DNA of 14,230 nucleotides from Avichristensenella sp031549105 (GCA_031549105.1 JAVBQK010000127.1:1-14230), one strand, 5' to 3'; shown: positions 6,889 to 13,046, counted from the first letter of the stretch. Notes: generated by a model not told the origin, from the sequence alone. Numbers and translations: made by a program.

Positions 6889-8985
6889 TTACTCCTCGTA
6901 GTTCTCTTGCGTGTAATCTACGGGGGTAGCATATACGTCGTCGCCCTCGGCCATCATGTCGTCGCCGGGGATTTCGTCGGAGTAGTTGAACGCTTCTTCT
7001 TCCAGCGCGGCGCGGATGCTCAGGCTAATGCGCTTGGCCTGCGGGTCAACGCCCAGCACCTTCACGCGGACGTACTGGCCCACCTGCACGGCGTCCTCCA
7101 CCTTGGCAATGCGGGTCAGCGCACACTGGGAAATATGTACCAGACCGTCCAGGCCGGGTTCCAGCTCTACGAACGCGCCAAACGTGGTAATGCGGACAAC
7201 CTTGCCCTCGACGATCGCGCCGGCGGGATACTTCTCCTCAGCAACGTCCCAGGGACGCGGCTGGGTCTGCTTATAGCCAAGCTGGATCCTTTCACGATCG
7301 GGATCAAGCGAGAGAATCTTGACTTCGATGGTCTGATTCGGCGCAACGACCTCGTTGGGGTGCTTCACACGGCCCCAGCTCAGGTCGGTCACGTGCACCA
7401 AGCCGTCCACGCCGCCGATGTCGACGAACGCGCCGAAATCGGTCAGGCGGCGAACGATGCCGCTGATGATCTCACCTTCAATCAGCTTGCCCCAGATTTC
7501 CTTCTTGCGGCTGGCGGATTCTTCGGCGATGACGTCCTTGCGGGAGCAAACGATGCGCTTCTTCGCCTTGTCAACCTCGATGATCTTCAGGCGCATTTCT
7601 TTGCCGACGAAGTCTTCGATCTTCTCGACATAGCGCTGGGAGAGCTGCGAGGCCGGGATAAACGCGCGGATGCCGGTCACGTTGGCAATCAGGCCGCCCT
7701 TGACGGCTTCCTTGCCCACGCCATCGACATACTCGCCCGCATCGTATTTGGCCATCAGTGCGTCCCAGTTGCGGCGGTTGACGATGTTGCGCTGCGAGAG
7801 CACCACGTTGCCTTCGCCGTCGTTTACCTTCACCACTTCCACGTCAATCTCGTCGCCCACCTTGACATCGGTGGAGACAAGCTCAGCGCGCTTGATCAGG
7901 CCGTCGGACTTGTAGCCGATGTTGACGCATACTTCGTCCTCGGTAATCTGCACCACGGTTCCGGTGATCGTCTGCCCCGGGCGGATGGTCACAAGGGTTG
8001 CCTCAATGTCCGCCATGAAGCTGTTCTCCGCGGCTTCCGCGCTTGCGCGTGCGACCGGCGCTTTGGCTACGGGCGTGTCCTGGGCGGGCGCGTCGGCGGC
8101 GATCGGGTCGGCCGGCGCAGCGGCGGGCTGTTCTACAGCTTCCTGAGGGATGTTCTGTTCCATGTCGTTCATACGTGTCGCAACCTCCTTAAGTGACCAC
8201 TCCGGCGTGGAGGCGCCGGCGGCTATCGCAATATAATCAGTCGCCTTGATTCCGTCAGGAATGTCGGCGGCGGATTCCAGAAAGTAGGTCCGCGCGCAGC
8301 GTGCGCGGCAGGTCTCGTATAGGGCACGGGTGTTGGCGCTCTGATGGCTTCCCACCACCAGCACCACGTCCGCTTTCTCGGCCAGCGCTTCGGCTTCGCG
8401 CTGTCTTTGGTCCGTCGCGCCGCAGATGGTATTGGCAACTGTCAGCGAGGCAATGCGTGCATTCAGCCTGTCGACAATCTCGCGCCATGCGCGCTGGGTC
8501 AGCGTGGTTTGCGCAATCACCATCGCGCGTTCCATAGTCGGCAATGCGTCTGCTGCAGCGCCGTCCGCGACCACCAGCACCGGGCCTTTGCACCATGCGG
8601 CGGTGGCCTGCACTTCCGGGTGCTCAGCCTGGCCGGCAATGATCACCGTGCTGCCATCCTGGCTGTAGGCCTCCACGAGTTTATGCACGCGCGCGACGCT
8701 GGGACACGTAGCGTCTACGATCGAAAGGCCGCGCGCGCTAAGTTCGGCGATTGTCTCAGGGGAAACGCCATGCGAGCGAAGCACCACCGTTCCCTCGGTG
8801 ATCTCCTCAATGGAGCCTGCAATCCGAAGCCCCGCGTCGCGAAGTCTCTGCATGACCTGCTCGTTATGGACGAGGCTGCCGAGCGCCCAACAGGGGGCGT
8901 TCCTCTCGCATGCTTCAAACGCTTTCTCAACCGCAGCCCGCACCCCGAAGCAAAATCCCGCATGTTTCCCAATCTCAATCGGCAC
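6889..8985 (-). CDS. ispH: IspH-S1 fusion: HMBPP reductase joined to ribosomal protein S1
   Basis: One open frame of 698 residues joins two proteins. Residues 1-275 are IspH (LytB), the [4Fe-4S] enzyme that makes IPP and DMAPP in the last step of the MEP pathway. The cluster cysteines are C12 (HAGFCFGVRAAV), C94 (VDATCPSVARVHKL) and C188 (NTICGATDQRQ), with LVHN, RSHGVSPETI and AEHPEV as conserved histidine motifs. Residues about 280-328 are an Ala/Pro-rich linker. Four S1 OB-fold domains follow at about 337-400, 419-486, 504-573 and 590-659, then an acidic tail. The GTG at 8983-8985 is chosen because GGAGG lies six bases upstream; the ATG 33 bases further up lacks a site. Fused IspH-RpsA is known in Clostridia. 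A terminator follows. Confidence 0.95.
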   Translation of the reverse strand: MPIEIGKHAGFCFGVRAAVEKAFEACERNAPCWALGSLVHNEQVMQRLRDAGLRIAGSIEEITEGTVVLRSHGVSPETIAELSARGLSIVDATCPSVARVHKLVEAYSQDGSTVIIAGQAEHPEVQATAAWCKGPVLVVADGAAADALPTMERAMVIAQTTLTQRAWREIVDRLNARIASLTVANTICGATDQRQREAEALAEKADVVLVVGSHQSANTRALYETCRARCARTYFLESAADIPDGIKATDYIAIAAGASTPEWSLKEVATRMNDMEQNIPQEAVEQPAAAPADPIAADAPAQDTPVAKAPVARASAEAAENSFMADIEATLVTIRPGQTITGTVVQITEDEVCVNIGYKSDGLIKRAELVSTDVKVGDEIDVEVVKVNDGEGNVVLSQRNIVNRRNWDALMAKYDAGEYVDGVGKEAVKGGLIANVTGIRAFIPASQLSQRYVEKIEDFVGKEMRLKIIEVDKAKKRIVCSRKDVIAEESASRKKEIWGKLIEGEIISGIVRRLTDFGAFVDIGGVDGLVHVTDLSWGRVKHPNEVVAPNQTIEVKILSLDPDRERIQLGYKQTQPRPWDVAEEKYPAGAIVEGKVVRITTFGAFVELEPGLDGLVHISQCALTRIAKVEDAVQVGQYVRVKVLGVDPQAKRISLSIRAALEEEAFNYSDEIPGDDMMAEGDDVYATPVDYTQENYEE
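8170..8190 (-). promoter_or_regulatory. Possible internal ribosome binding site and ATG at the IspH/S1 junction
   Basis: Inside the fusion, AAGGAGG (8184-8190) precedes an in-frame ATG (8170-8172) by 11 bases, with another ATG at 8161-8163. Initiation here would yield a free S1 protein of about 427 residues. The same bases encode Lys-Glu-Val near the end of IspH, a conserved stretch, so the match could be a by-product of protein sequence. Confidence 0.4.
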
Positions 8986-9288
8986 GAATTTCCTCCAGAG
9001 AAACCTACTATACGCCATTTAGAACTATCATCTACACTTCGATATACATTCCCGAAATCCTTCAATTCCATCCTTATTGTTGAAAAAAAGTTGGAAGTTC
9101 CTGGCAGGAAAACCTTTTGCTTGCGAAGTGGTCAGGCAAATTTCGCATGATGGTGTTCTATACAGGCATTCGGATGCCGGCGTTTGCTGGCGAAACCTTT
9201 CACTTTTGCCTGCCCAGCATAAGCTTTTTTATGCGTAACTGGAGAACTTTCCCTACGCACCTTATTATCCGCATAAAACGAAAGCGAC
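8986..9288. other. Intergenic region between plsC and ispH-S1
   Basis: About 300 bases with no credible gene. It holds the ispH-S1 ribosome binding site, a small AT-rich hairpin (GCATAA/TTATGC, 9217-9234) and a GC hairpin near 9176-9192. Neither has a clean U-run on the minus strand. I could not find a convincing promoter for ispH-S1, although one is likely in the AT-rich stretch 8998-9090. A 75-codon plus-strand open frame that overlaps plsC lacks a ribosome binding site. Confidence 0.6.
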
Positions 9289-9900
9289 CTAGAAGTCCGT
9301 CATCGGTCCCAGTGCCTCCAGCGAGGCTCTTACCCGTGCCTTGACTTCTTCCAGTGTCTCTGTATCGGCGCGCCGCGCGCGCAGATCATCCAGCGGGATG
9401 GGTTTTCCCACCGCCATGCGCAGCTTGCCAAAGGGGCGGTATTTTCCGCTAATCATCACGGGCACCATGGGCACATTGCTCTTTAGCGCCATGACCGCCA
9501 CGCCCGTCTCAATCTTGCCGACCTGCCCGCTTGGCTGCCGGTGTCCCTCAGGAAAGATGCCCAGCACATGCCCATCGCGCAGCACCTGCATGGAGGTGCG
9601 CATCGCGGACATATCCGTCTCTCCCCTGCTCACCGGAAAGGCGTGCAGCCCGCGCAGAATGAGGCGCAGCACGGGAATCTTAAACAGCGAGTCCTTGGCA
9701 ATAAAATGAACCTCGCTGACCTTGTAGAATTTGGCGATGGTCAGCGGGTCCCACGCGGAAATATGATTGCTGATGATGATGCAGTGTGTATCGGTAGGAA
9801 AGTTCTCCGTGCCGCGCGCTTTCGCGTGGAATATGACGGTATAGATAAAGCCGATGATCACCCGCGCGAACGAGTAAAACCATGTTTTTTCGACCTTCAC
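9289..9900 (-). CDS. plsC: 1-acyl-sn-glycerol-3-phosphate acyltransferase (PlsC family)
   Basis: A 203-residue lysophospholipid acyltransferase that converts lysophosphatidic acid to phosphatidic acid at the inner face of the membrane. The catalytic HX4D motif is NHISAWDP (His46, Asp51). The acceptor-binding motif is FPEGHRQ (116-122), where most members have FPEGTRS. A hydrophobic segment at about 11-24 (ARVIIGFIYTVIF) suits membrane anchoring, and VPMVPVMISG is the usual fourth motif. The start is GTG at 9898-9900, overlapping the cmk TGA by four bases (GTGA). Cmk-PlsC adjacency is common in Bacillota and points to co-translation. Confidence 0.94.
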   Translation of the reverse strand: MKVEKTWFYSFARVIIGFIYTVIFHAKARGTENFPTDTHCIIISNHISAWDPLTIAKFYKVSEVHFIAKDSLFKIPVLRLILRGLHAFPVSRGETDMSAMRTSMQVLRDGHVLGIFPEGHRQPSGQVGKIETGVAVMALKSNVPMVPVMISGKYRPFGKLRMAVGKPIPLDDLRARRADTETLEEVKARVRASLEALGPMTDF

Positions 9901-10565
9901 CGTGCGTCCCCCTTTATGATGCTCATCAATATTTGCAGTACGTCTTCCGGTGATATGCCGGTCGTGTCGATTTCATACGCATCTTCGGCGCGGCGCAGCG
10001 GGTCCACCGGGCGCTCGCTGTCCTGTTTATCGCGCGCGATCAAGTCATGCAGCACCTCTTCATAGGTACACACAGCGCCGCGCGCCGAAAGTTCCGCAAA
10101 ACGCCGCTGCGCGCGCTCCTCCGCCGACGCTGTGAGGAAGAACTTGAACGTCGCGTTTGGCAACACGCGCGTGCCGATATCCCGGCCATCCAGCACCATA
10201 TCGGACGAGCGGGCGTACTGCTGCTGCAGGCGCACCATGTGCCAGCGCACACCCCAGGCCTTGGAGATGGCCGACGCGGCGGCGCTGACCTCCGGCGTGC
10301 GGATGAAATCTGTCACATCTTCGCCGTCCAGGAACGTATGCTGCTCGCCGCTTTCGAGGCGTACATCGATGTGCGTACGGTCGGAAAGCTCCTCCGCCGC
10401 ATGCTCGTCAAGCGGATCAACGCCCTCGCGCAACGCTTTTAGCCCGAGTGCACGGTACATCGCACCGGTATCCAGATACAGAATACCCAGTGCTCTCGCC
10501 AACGCTTTGGCGTTGCTTGATTTTCCGGCGCCTACCGGACCGTCAATGGCGATGGTCAATGCCAT
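9897..10565 (-). CDS. cmk: Cytidylate kinase (CMP/dCMP kinase)
   Basis: Cmk phosphorylates CMP and dCMP with ATP, recycling nucleotides from phospholipid synthesis and RNA turnover. The 222-residue protein begins MALTIAIDGPVGAGKSSNAK with a P-loop at residues 9-17. It then has LDTGAMYRALGLKAL (CMP-binding) and the family signature LDGRDIGTRVLPNATFKFFLTAS. Length is as expected. The ATG at 10563-10565 has AAGGA six bases upstream. The open frame runs 73 codons further up, but that part overlaps hutP out of frame and shows no Cmk similarity. It lies 16 bases after the hutP stop and overlaps plsC. Confidence 0.97.
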   Translation of the reverse strand: MALTIAIDGPVGAGKSSNAKALARALGILYLDTGAMYRALGLKALREGVDPLDEHAAEELSDRTHIDVRLESGEQHTFLDGEDVTDFIRTPEVSAAASAISKAWGVRWHMVRLQQQYARSSDMVLDGRDIGTRVLPNATFKFFLTASAEERAQRRFAELSARGAVCTYEEVLHDLIARDKQDSERPVDPLRRAEDAYEIDTTGISPEDVLQILMSIIKGDAR

Positions 10566-10581
10566 GTGTTTTCCTTGCCCC

Positions 10582-11004
10582 CTAGATTGCGCGGTGCCCC
10601 ATGCCCACGCATACTTCGTTGAGGTGCACCAGCCCCACCCCGAAAAAAACCGCCACCGCGATATGCTCGCCCGAGCGCGCGATGCCGATTTTACCGCCGA
10701 CGTTGAGGCCCAGCGCCTTGCCGGATATTTGCGATAGCGCCTCGCGGGACGCGCCCATCGCGGCGCCTTCTTCCAGGTGCACATCGCTGATCAGCCCCTC
10801 GCGTTTCGCCGCGACAACCGTGCGCTCCACAATGCGCATGATGGAGGAGACGAATTCTCCGCCATAGTCCACCGCGGCGGTGCGAATACCTTCTTCCAGA
10901 AACATAGCCTTGCAGCTCTTCTCTTCGTCACGCGTGCGCGTCATGCTCATGATCAACGCCGCGCGCCCTACGTCCCGGCTGCCTGAGTTCAATGTTTTTT
11001 CCAT
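10582..11004 (-). CDS. hutP: HutP-family RNA-binding protein
   Basis: A 140-residue protein resembling HutP, the L-histidine- and Mg-dependent antiterminator that binds UAG-rich RNA as a hexamer. Family-like features are the opening DVGRAALIMSM, the helix ASREALSQISGKAL, and the C-terminal strand IAVAVFFGVGLVHLNEVCVG, with a GHRAI end where Bacillus HutP has INHI. By memory alignment, the pair of metal-binding histidines of Bacillus HutP (His73, His77) appear to be Gly here, so the ligand may differ. No hut gene is visible. ATG at 11002-11004 follows GGGAGGA by seven bases, and only one base separates it from the glpP stop. Its target RNA is unknown. Confidence 0.78.
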   Translation of the reverse strand: MEKTLNSGSRDVGRAALIMSMTRTRDEEKSCKAMFLEEGIRTAAVDYGGEFVSSIMRIVERTVVAAKREGLISDVHLEEGAAMGASREALSQISGKALGLNVGGKIGIARSGEHIAVAVFFGVGLVHLNEVCVGMGHRAI

Positions 11005-11005
11005 G

Positions 11006-11578
11006 CTACCGTCCTCCCTTTGCCCATAGGGCTTCGCTGGATGTGGACGCGGCCAGCGCGCCCGCGGCCAGCGCCGCTTTTACGTCCTCTTCCCGCTCCA
11101 TCATGCCGCCAGCGATTACCGGTTGCGCAATGCGCCGGCCAAGCTGGCCGATCGCGCGGGTTACCAATCCCGGCATCACTTCGACCAGATCCGGCGCGCA
11201 GGACTTGATCATGCGCACACCCGTTTCCATGGACGAGGAATCCACCAGGAAAATGCGCAGCACCGTGCGCAGGCCTTCTTCCGCCGCGGTGCGCAGCAGC
11301 GGCGCGCGCGTGGAGAGTACACCTGTGGGCCGTACCGTGCGGGCGATCCACCTGACGCCTGCGGCGTCGCGGCTGGCGCCCTCGACAAGGTCCAGGTGTA
11401 CAAAGGCAAGTTTGCCTGCCGCCTGTGCCGTCTGCACCATCTCCGGCAGTGTGAAGAGGTCGCCTTCCAACAGGAAAACAGCCCGTACCGGCGACCTGAC
11501 CGCACACAAAAGCTGCTCCCGTCCGCGGACTGCCGCGATGACAGGGGCATGACGCAATGATTCGATCCAATCCGACAC
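11006..11578 (-). CDS. glpP: GlpP-family glycerol-3-phosphate-responsive antiterminator
   Basis: A 190-residue protein of the GlpP family. In Bacillus subtilis GlpP binds the leader mRNA of glp genes in the presence of glycerol-3-phosphate and prevents termination. The sequence shows the (beta-alpha)8-like pattern of the family: HAPVIAAVRGREQL, AVFLLEGDLFTL, KLAFVHLDLVEG, GVLSTRAPLL, RIFLVDSSSMETG, PDLVEVMPGLVTRAI and QPVIAGGMMEREEDV. The last two resemble phosphate-binding loops. The GTG at 11576-11578 is chosen for GGAGGT seven bases upstream. An ATG at 11626 would lie in the promoter. No glpF, glpK or glpD is present. It is first in a glpP-hutP-cmk-plsC unit. PlsC acts two steps from glycerol-3-phosphate, which makes a link plausible but unproven. 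Confidence 0.88.
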   Translation of the reverse strand: MSDWIESLRHAPVIAAVRGREQLLCAVRSPVRAVFLLEGDLFTLPEMVQTAQAAGKLAFVHLDLVEGASRDAAGVRWIARTVRPTGVLSTRAPLLRTAAEEGLRTVLRIFLVDSSSMETGVRMIKSCAPDLVEVMPGLVTRAIGQLGRRIAQPVIAGGMMEREEDVKAALAAGALAASTSSEALWAKGGR

Positions 11579-11597
11579 GCAGCTTACCTCCACGCTG

Positions 11598-11626
11598 ATT
11601 ATAGCGCATGTTTCCGGGATACGCAA
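11598..11626 (-). promoter_or_regulatory. Promoter of the glpP-hutP-cmk-plsC unit, with very short leader
   Basis: On the minus strand TTGCGT (11621-11626), a 17-base spacer and a perfect TATAAT (11598-11603). The predicted start near 11591 puts GGAGGT (11586-11591) at the very 5' end of the mRNA, so the leader is only about 13 bases. This leaves no room for a leader antiterminator target on this transcript. Confidence 0.78.
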
Positions 11627-11795
11627 GGAACAGAGTCTTGCTTATTTGGATGTTGCTCTATATCTTGGAAGTGAACTTTCACTTGAGATAGCCCCTAGCC
11701 CTAGTGAGCTGGTACGTAAAAATTCTTATAGACAAATATGCAATAAAATAACTTTTGAAATATGCTTTGATCATATTGACAAATTATTCCATTGA
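11622..11795 (+). pseudogene. Possible 3' remnant of an unknown gene
   Basis: From the glpP promoter region to a TGA at 11793-11795, one plus-strand frame stays open for nearly 60 codons of AT-rich DNA. It reads like protein: SLAYLDVALYLGSELSLEIA, then a Ser/Pro patch, then basic and aromatic residues ending DHIDKLFH. It has no start codon with a ribosome binding site, and its 5' end dissolves into the glpP promoter. It may be the tail of a gene truncated at a rearrangement point, or chance. I do not recognise a family. Confidence 0.25.
11669..11684. repeat. Short perfect inverted repeat, possible operator
   Basis: AAGTGA-ACTT-TCACTT is a 6-bp perfect inverted repeat with a 4-base centre. 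It lies about 90 bases upstream of the -35 element at 11776 and about 45 bases upstream of the glpP -35 element. It could bind a dimeric regulator; no other evidence supports this. Confidence 0.3.
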
Positions 11796-11804
11796 TGGTA
11801 TGAT
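11776..11804 (+). promoter_or_regulatory. Consensus sigma-A promoter of the small-protein unit
   Basis: TTGACA (11776-11781), a 17-base spacer and TATGAT (11799-11804), in AT-rich surroundings. The predicted start near 11811 yields a leader of about 107 bases before the exported protein's ATG. The start falls right at the left arm of the leader hairpin. Confidence 0.88.
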
Positions 11805-11811
11805 TTCAATA

Positions 11812-11872
11812 GAAGCAACGAACAGTACATGGAGGTGATTTTTCCAGAGTGTTTTAACTGTTTTGTTGCTTT
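11812..11872 (+). promoter_or_regulatory. Structured leader: long hairpin enclosing a strong Shine-Dalgarno sequence
   Basis: The left arm GAAGCAACGAACAGT (11812-11826) pairs with 11857-11872 (ACTGTT, TTGTTGCTT) over about 15 base pairs, including two G-U pairs, with one bulged base. The 30-base loop contains ATG (11829-11831) and GGAGGTGATT (11831-11840), a ten-base complement of the 16S rRNA 3' end. A minor inner stem TGGAG/TTCCA may partly hide that site. The arrangement would suit translational control of the leader ORF. It matches no riboswitch class that I recognise. Confidence 0.6.
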
Positions 11873-11921
11873 TGCTTCCATAGTGTCTATTATTGATGTT
11901 GAAAGAGAGGCGTTACTATGA
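11829..11921 (+). CDS. Leader ORF of 30 codons ending in ATGA overlap with the exported protein gene
   Basis: The frame reads MEVIFPECFNCFVAFASIVS and then IIDVEREALL. Its stop TGA at 11919-11921 overlaps the next gene's ATG at 11918-11920. The centre (FNCFVAFASIVSII) is hydrophobic enough for a short membrane helix. The pattern is loosely like small holin-like type I toxins of the TxpA kind. The ATG itself has no ribosome binding site; the strong one overlaps and follows it. An out-of-frame GTG at 11849 after that site gives only GTG TTT TAA. So this may be a coupled leader peptide, a frameshifted relic of a small toxin, or not translated. Confidence 0.35.
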   Translation: MEVIFPECFNCFVAFASIVSIIDVEREALL

Positions 11922-12163
11922 AAACGAAACTGCGCATTTCAGCTGTCCTACTTGTAATGGTTTTAGTCCTGGGTGTTACGGTAAGTGCGTTTGCCTGTAA
12001 TGGTGTTACCCCCTCCACTTCTTGGCCAAATCGCTGCTATGCATGTGGCGTCAGTTCAGCGTCTATCACCATCACAAGTGAGTCCGTAGGTATGAATTGC
12101 AGTGTATACGGTTTCCGTTGCCTGGAATGTGGCTACCGCTGGGTTCACCATTATCATCCGTGA
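11918..12163 (+). CDS. Small exported cysteine-rich protein, function unknown
   Basis: An 81-residue protein I do not recognise. Residues 1-26 are a classical signal peptide: basic MKTKLR, a Val/Leu-rich core, then TVSAFA. Cleavage before Cys27 could be by signal peptidase I (A-F-A) or, since the segment loosely fits a lipobox, by signal peptidase II to give a lipoprotein. The mature part of about 55 residues has six cysteines (27, 40, 43, 61, 68, 71). Two are CxxC pairs, CYAC and CLEC, resembling a zinc ribbon. It ends in a Trp/His-rich tail, WVHHYHP. GAGAGG seven bases upstream supports the ATG. It follows its own consensus promoter and structured leader. No partner gene is adjacent. Confidence 0.82.
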   Translation: MKTKLRISAVLLVMVLVLGVTVSAFACNGVTPSTSWPNRCYACGVSSASITITSESVGMNCSVYGFRCLECGYRWVHHYHP

Positions 12164-12288
12164 CATCTGCTGGCTTTACAAAGAAGTTCAGGTGAAGTTG
12201 ACTCACTGTCATTTCGCCTCGGACCAGTAACAAGTCAATAGATAGTTGAGGCCTTATGACATAAGTGAGACGCAGAGCTAAGGAAACC
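12164..12288 (+). other. AT-rich spacer with a 13-base palindrome
   Basis: No gene is seen between the exported protein and the hairpin at 12289. It contains CTTATG-A-CATAAG (12253-12265), a perfect 6-bp inverted repeat that could be an operator. It also contains CATTTCGCCTC (12210-12220), which recurs in inverted form at 14083-14093. Confidence 0.4.
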
Positions 12289-12325
12289 AAGGCGGGAAGG
12301 AATCCTTTTTTCCTTCCCGCCTTTC
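12289..12325 (+). terminator. Strong hairpin, probable terminator of the small-protein unit
   Basis: A perfect 14-bp stem (AAGGCGGGAAGGAA at 12289-12302 with its complement at 12310-12323) encloses a 7-base loop. The plus-strand tail is only TTTCTCGTTC, a weak U-run. On the minus strand the tail is GGTTTCC, also weak. It probably ends the transcript from 11811. The truncated permease reading frame starts directly after it. Confidence 0.7.
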
Positions 12326-13033
12326 TCGTTCTGGCGTGCGTTCAAAAATACGCTGATTACCTCCTCGCTCAACCTGCTGGTTAATTTTCCAGTACCCATT
12401 ATCTTTGCGCTGCTGCTCAACGAGCTACGCAGCCTCAAGTTCAAAAAGCTGGTGCAGACGGTTTCGTATATGCCCCGTTTCGTCTCTACCATCGTCATGA
12501 TTACCATGCTGAACGAGATCCTCTCGCCCACCAGCGGTATCTTGAACATGTTCCTTAAAAACACATTCGGCATCAAACCCATTTATTTTGTAAATGAACC
12601 GGCCTATTTCCGGCCCATCTATATATTGACGGACATGTGGCAGTTTACCGGCTGGTCGGCGATCATCTATCTGGCGGCGATCACCGGCATCAATGGTGAT
12701 CTGTACGAGTCCGCGATGATCGACGGCGCGAACCGCTGGAAGCAGACGCTGTACATCACCATCCCGTCGATCATGCCCACGATCATGGTCATGTTCATCC
12801 TCAGTGTTGGGCGGTTGCTCTCTGTTGGGTTCGAGAAGGTGCTACTGCTCTACTCACCGGAAAACTCGGTGGTCAGCGATGTCATTGACACGTTCGTGTA
12901 TCGCTACGGCATCACCAACAACAACTATTCCTACGCCACCGCGGTCGGCCTCTTTGGCGGCGTGATCGGCGTAATTCTCGTGTCGTCCGCGAACTTTATC
13001 TCCAAGCGCCTCACAGGCGACGGCCTGTATTAA
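12326..13033 (+). CDS. LplB/YteP-type sugar ABC transporter permease, 5'-truncated
   Basis: A membrane permease of the binding-protein-dependent (MalF/LplB-like) type for oligosaccharide uptake. Recognisable sequence begins at about 12329 (FWRAFKNTLITSSLNLLVNF) and continues through LLLNELRSLKFKKLVQTVSYMP to the end. The EAA loop is YESAMIDGANRWKQTLYITIP, where the ATPase would dock. Family members are about 300-320 residues; here roughly 80-100 N-terminal residues, including the first membrane helix, are missing. There is no start codon between the in-frame stop at 12266 and a GTG at 12452. Initiation there, without a ribosome binding site, would give 193 residues lacking part of the core. 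It is most likely nonfunctional, cut by insertion, deletion or mis-assembly. The stop lies 13 bases before the second permease. Confidence 0.88.
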   Translation, partial: SFWRAFKNTLITSSLNLLVNFPVPIIFALLLNELRSLKFKKLVQTVSYMPRFVSTIVMITMLNEILSPTSGILNMFLKNTFGIKPIYFVNEPAYFRPIYILTDMWQFTGWSAIIYLAAITGINGDLYESAMIDGANRWKQTLYITIPSIMPTIMVMFILSVGRLLSVGFEKVLLLYSPENSVVSDVIDTFVYRYGITNNNYSYATAVGLFGGVIGVILVSSANFISKRLTGDGLY

Positions 13034-13046
13034 GGAGGGACGAGAT

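Noticed and set aside
6853..8196. A 447-codon open frame on the plus strand
   Set aside because: It is exactly antisense to ispH-S1, whose motifs are unmistakable. Its His/Asp/Leu-rich composition reflects GC-rich codon structure on the other strand.
8344..9150. A 268-codon plus-strand open frame running into the plsC-ispH gap
   Set aside because: Most of it is antisense to IspH, and the part in the gap has no recognisable protein character.
9117..9344. A 75-codon plus-strand open frame in the 300-base gap
   Set aside because: No ribosome binding site, overlap with the plsC 3' end and no family resemblance.
10566..10784. A longer Cmk with 73 extra N-terminal residues
   Set aside because: That stretch overlaps hutP in another frame, is Arg/Trp-rich, and the P-loop protein starts at a good ribosome binding site at 10565.
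11608..11691. A 27-codon hydrophobic plus-strand ORF starting at the ATG at 11608
   Set aside because: It starts inside the glpP promoter and has no ribosome binding site; a different frame across the same bases stays open longer.
11776..12323. A complete toxin-antitoxin or bacteriocin system
   Set aside because: No antitoxin, immunity, maturation or export gene is visible, and the toxin-like leader ORF lacks a convincing start. The evidence supports only a structured small-protein unit.
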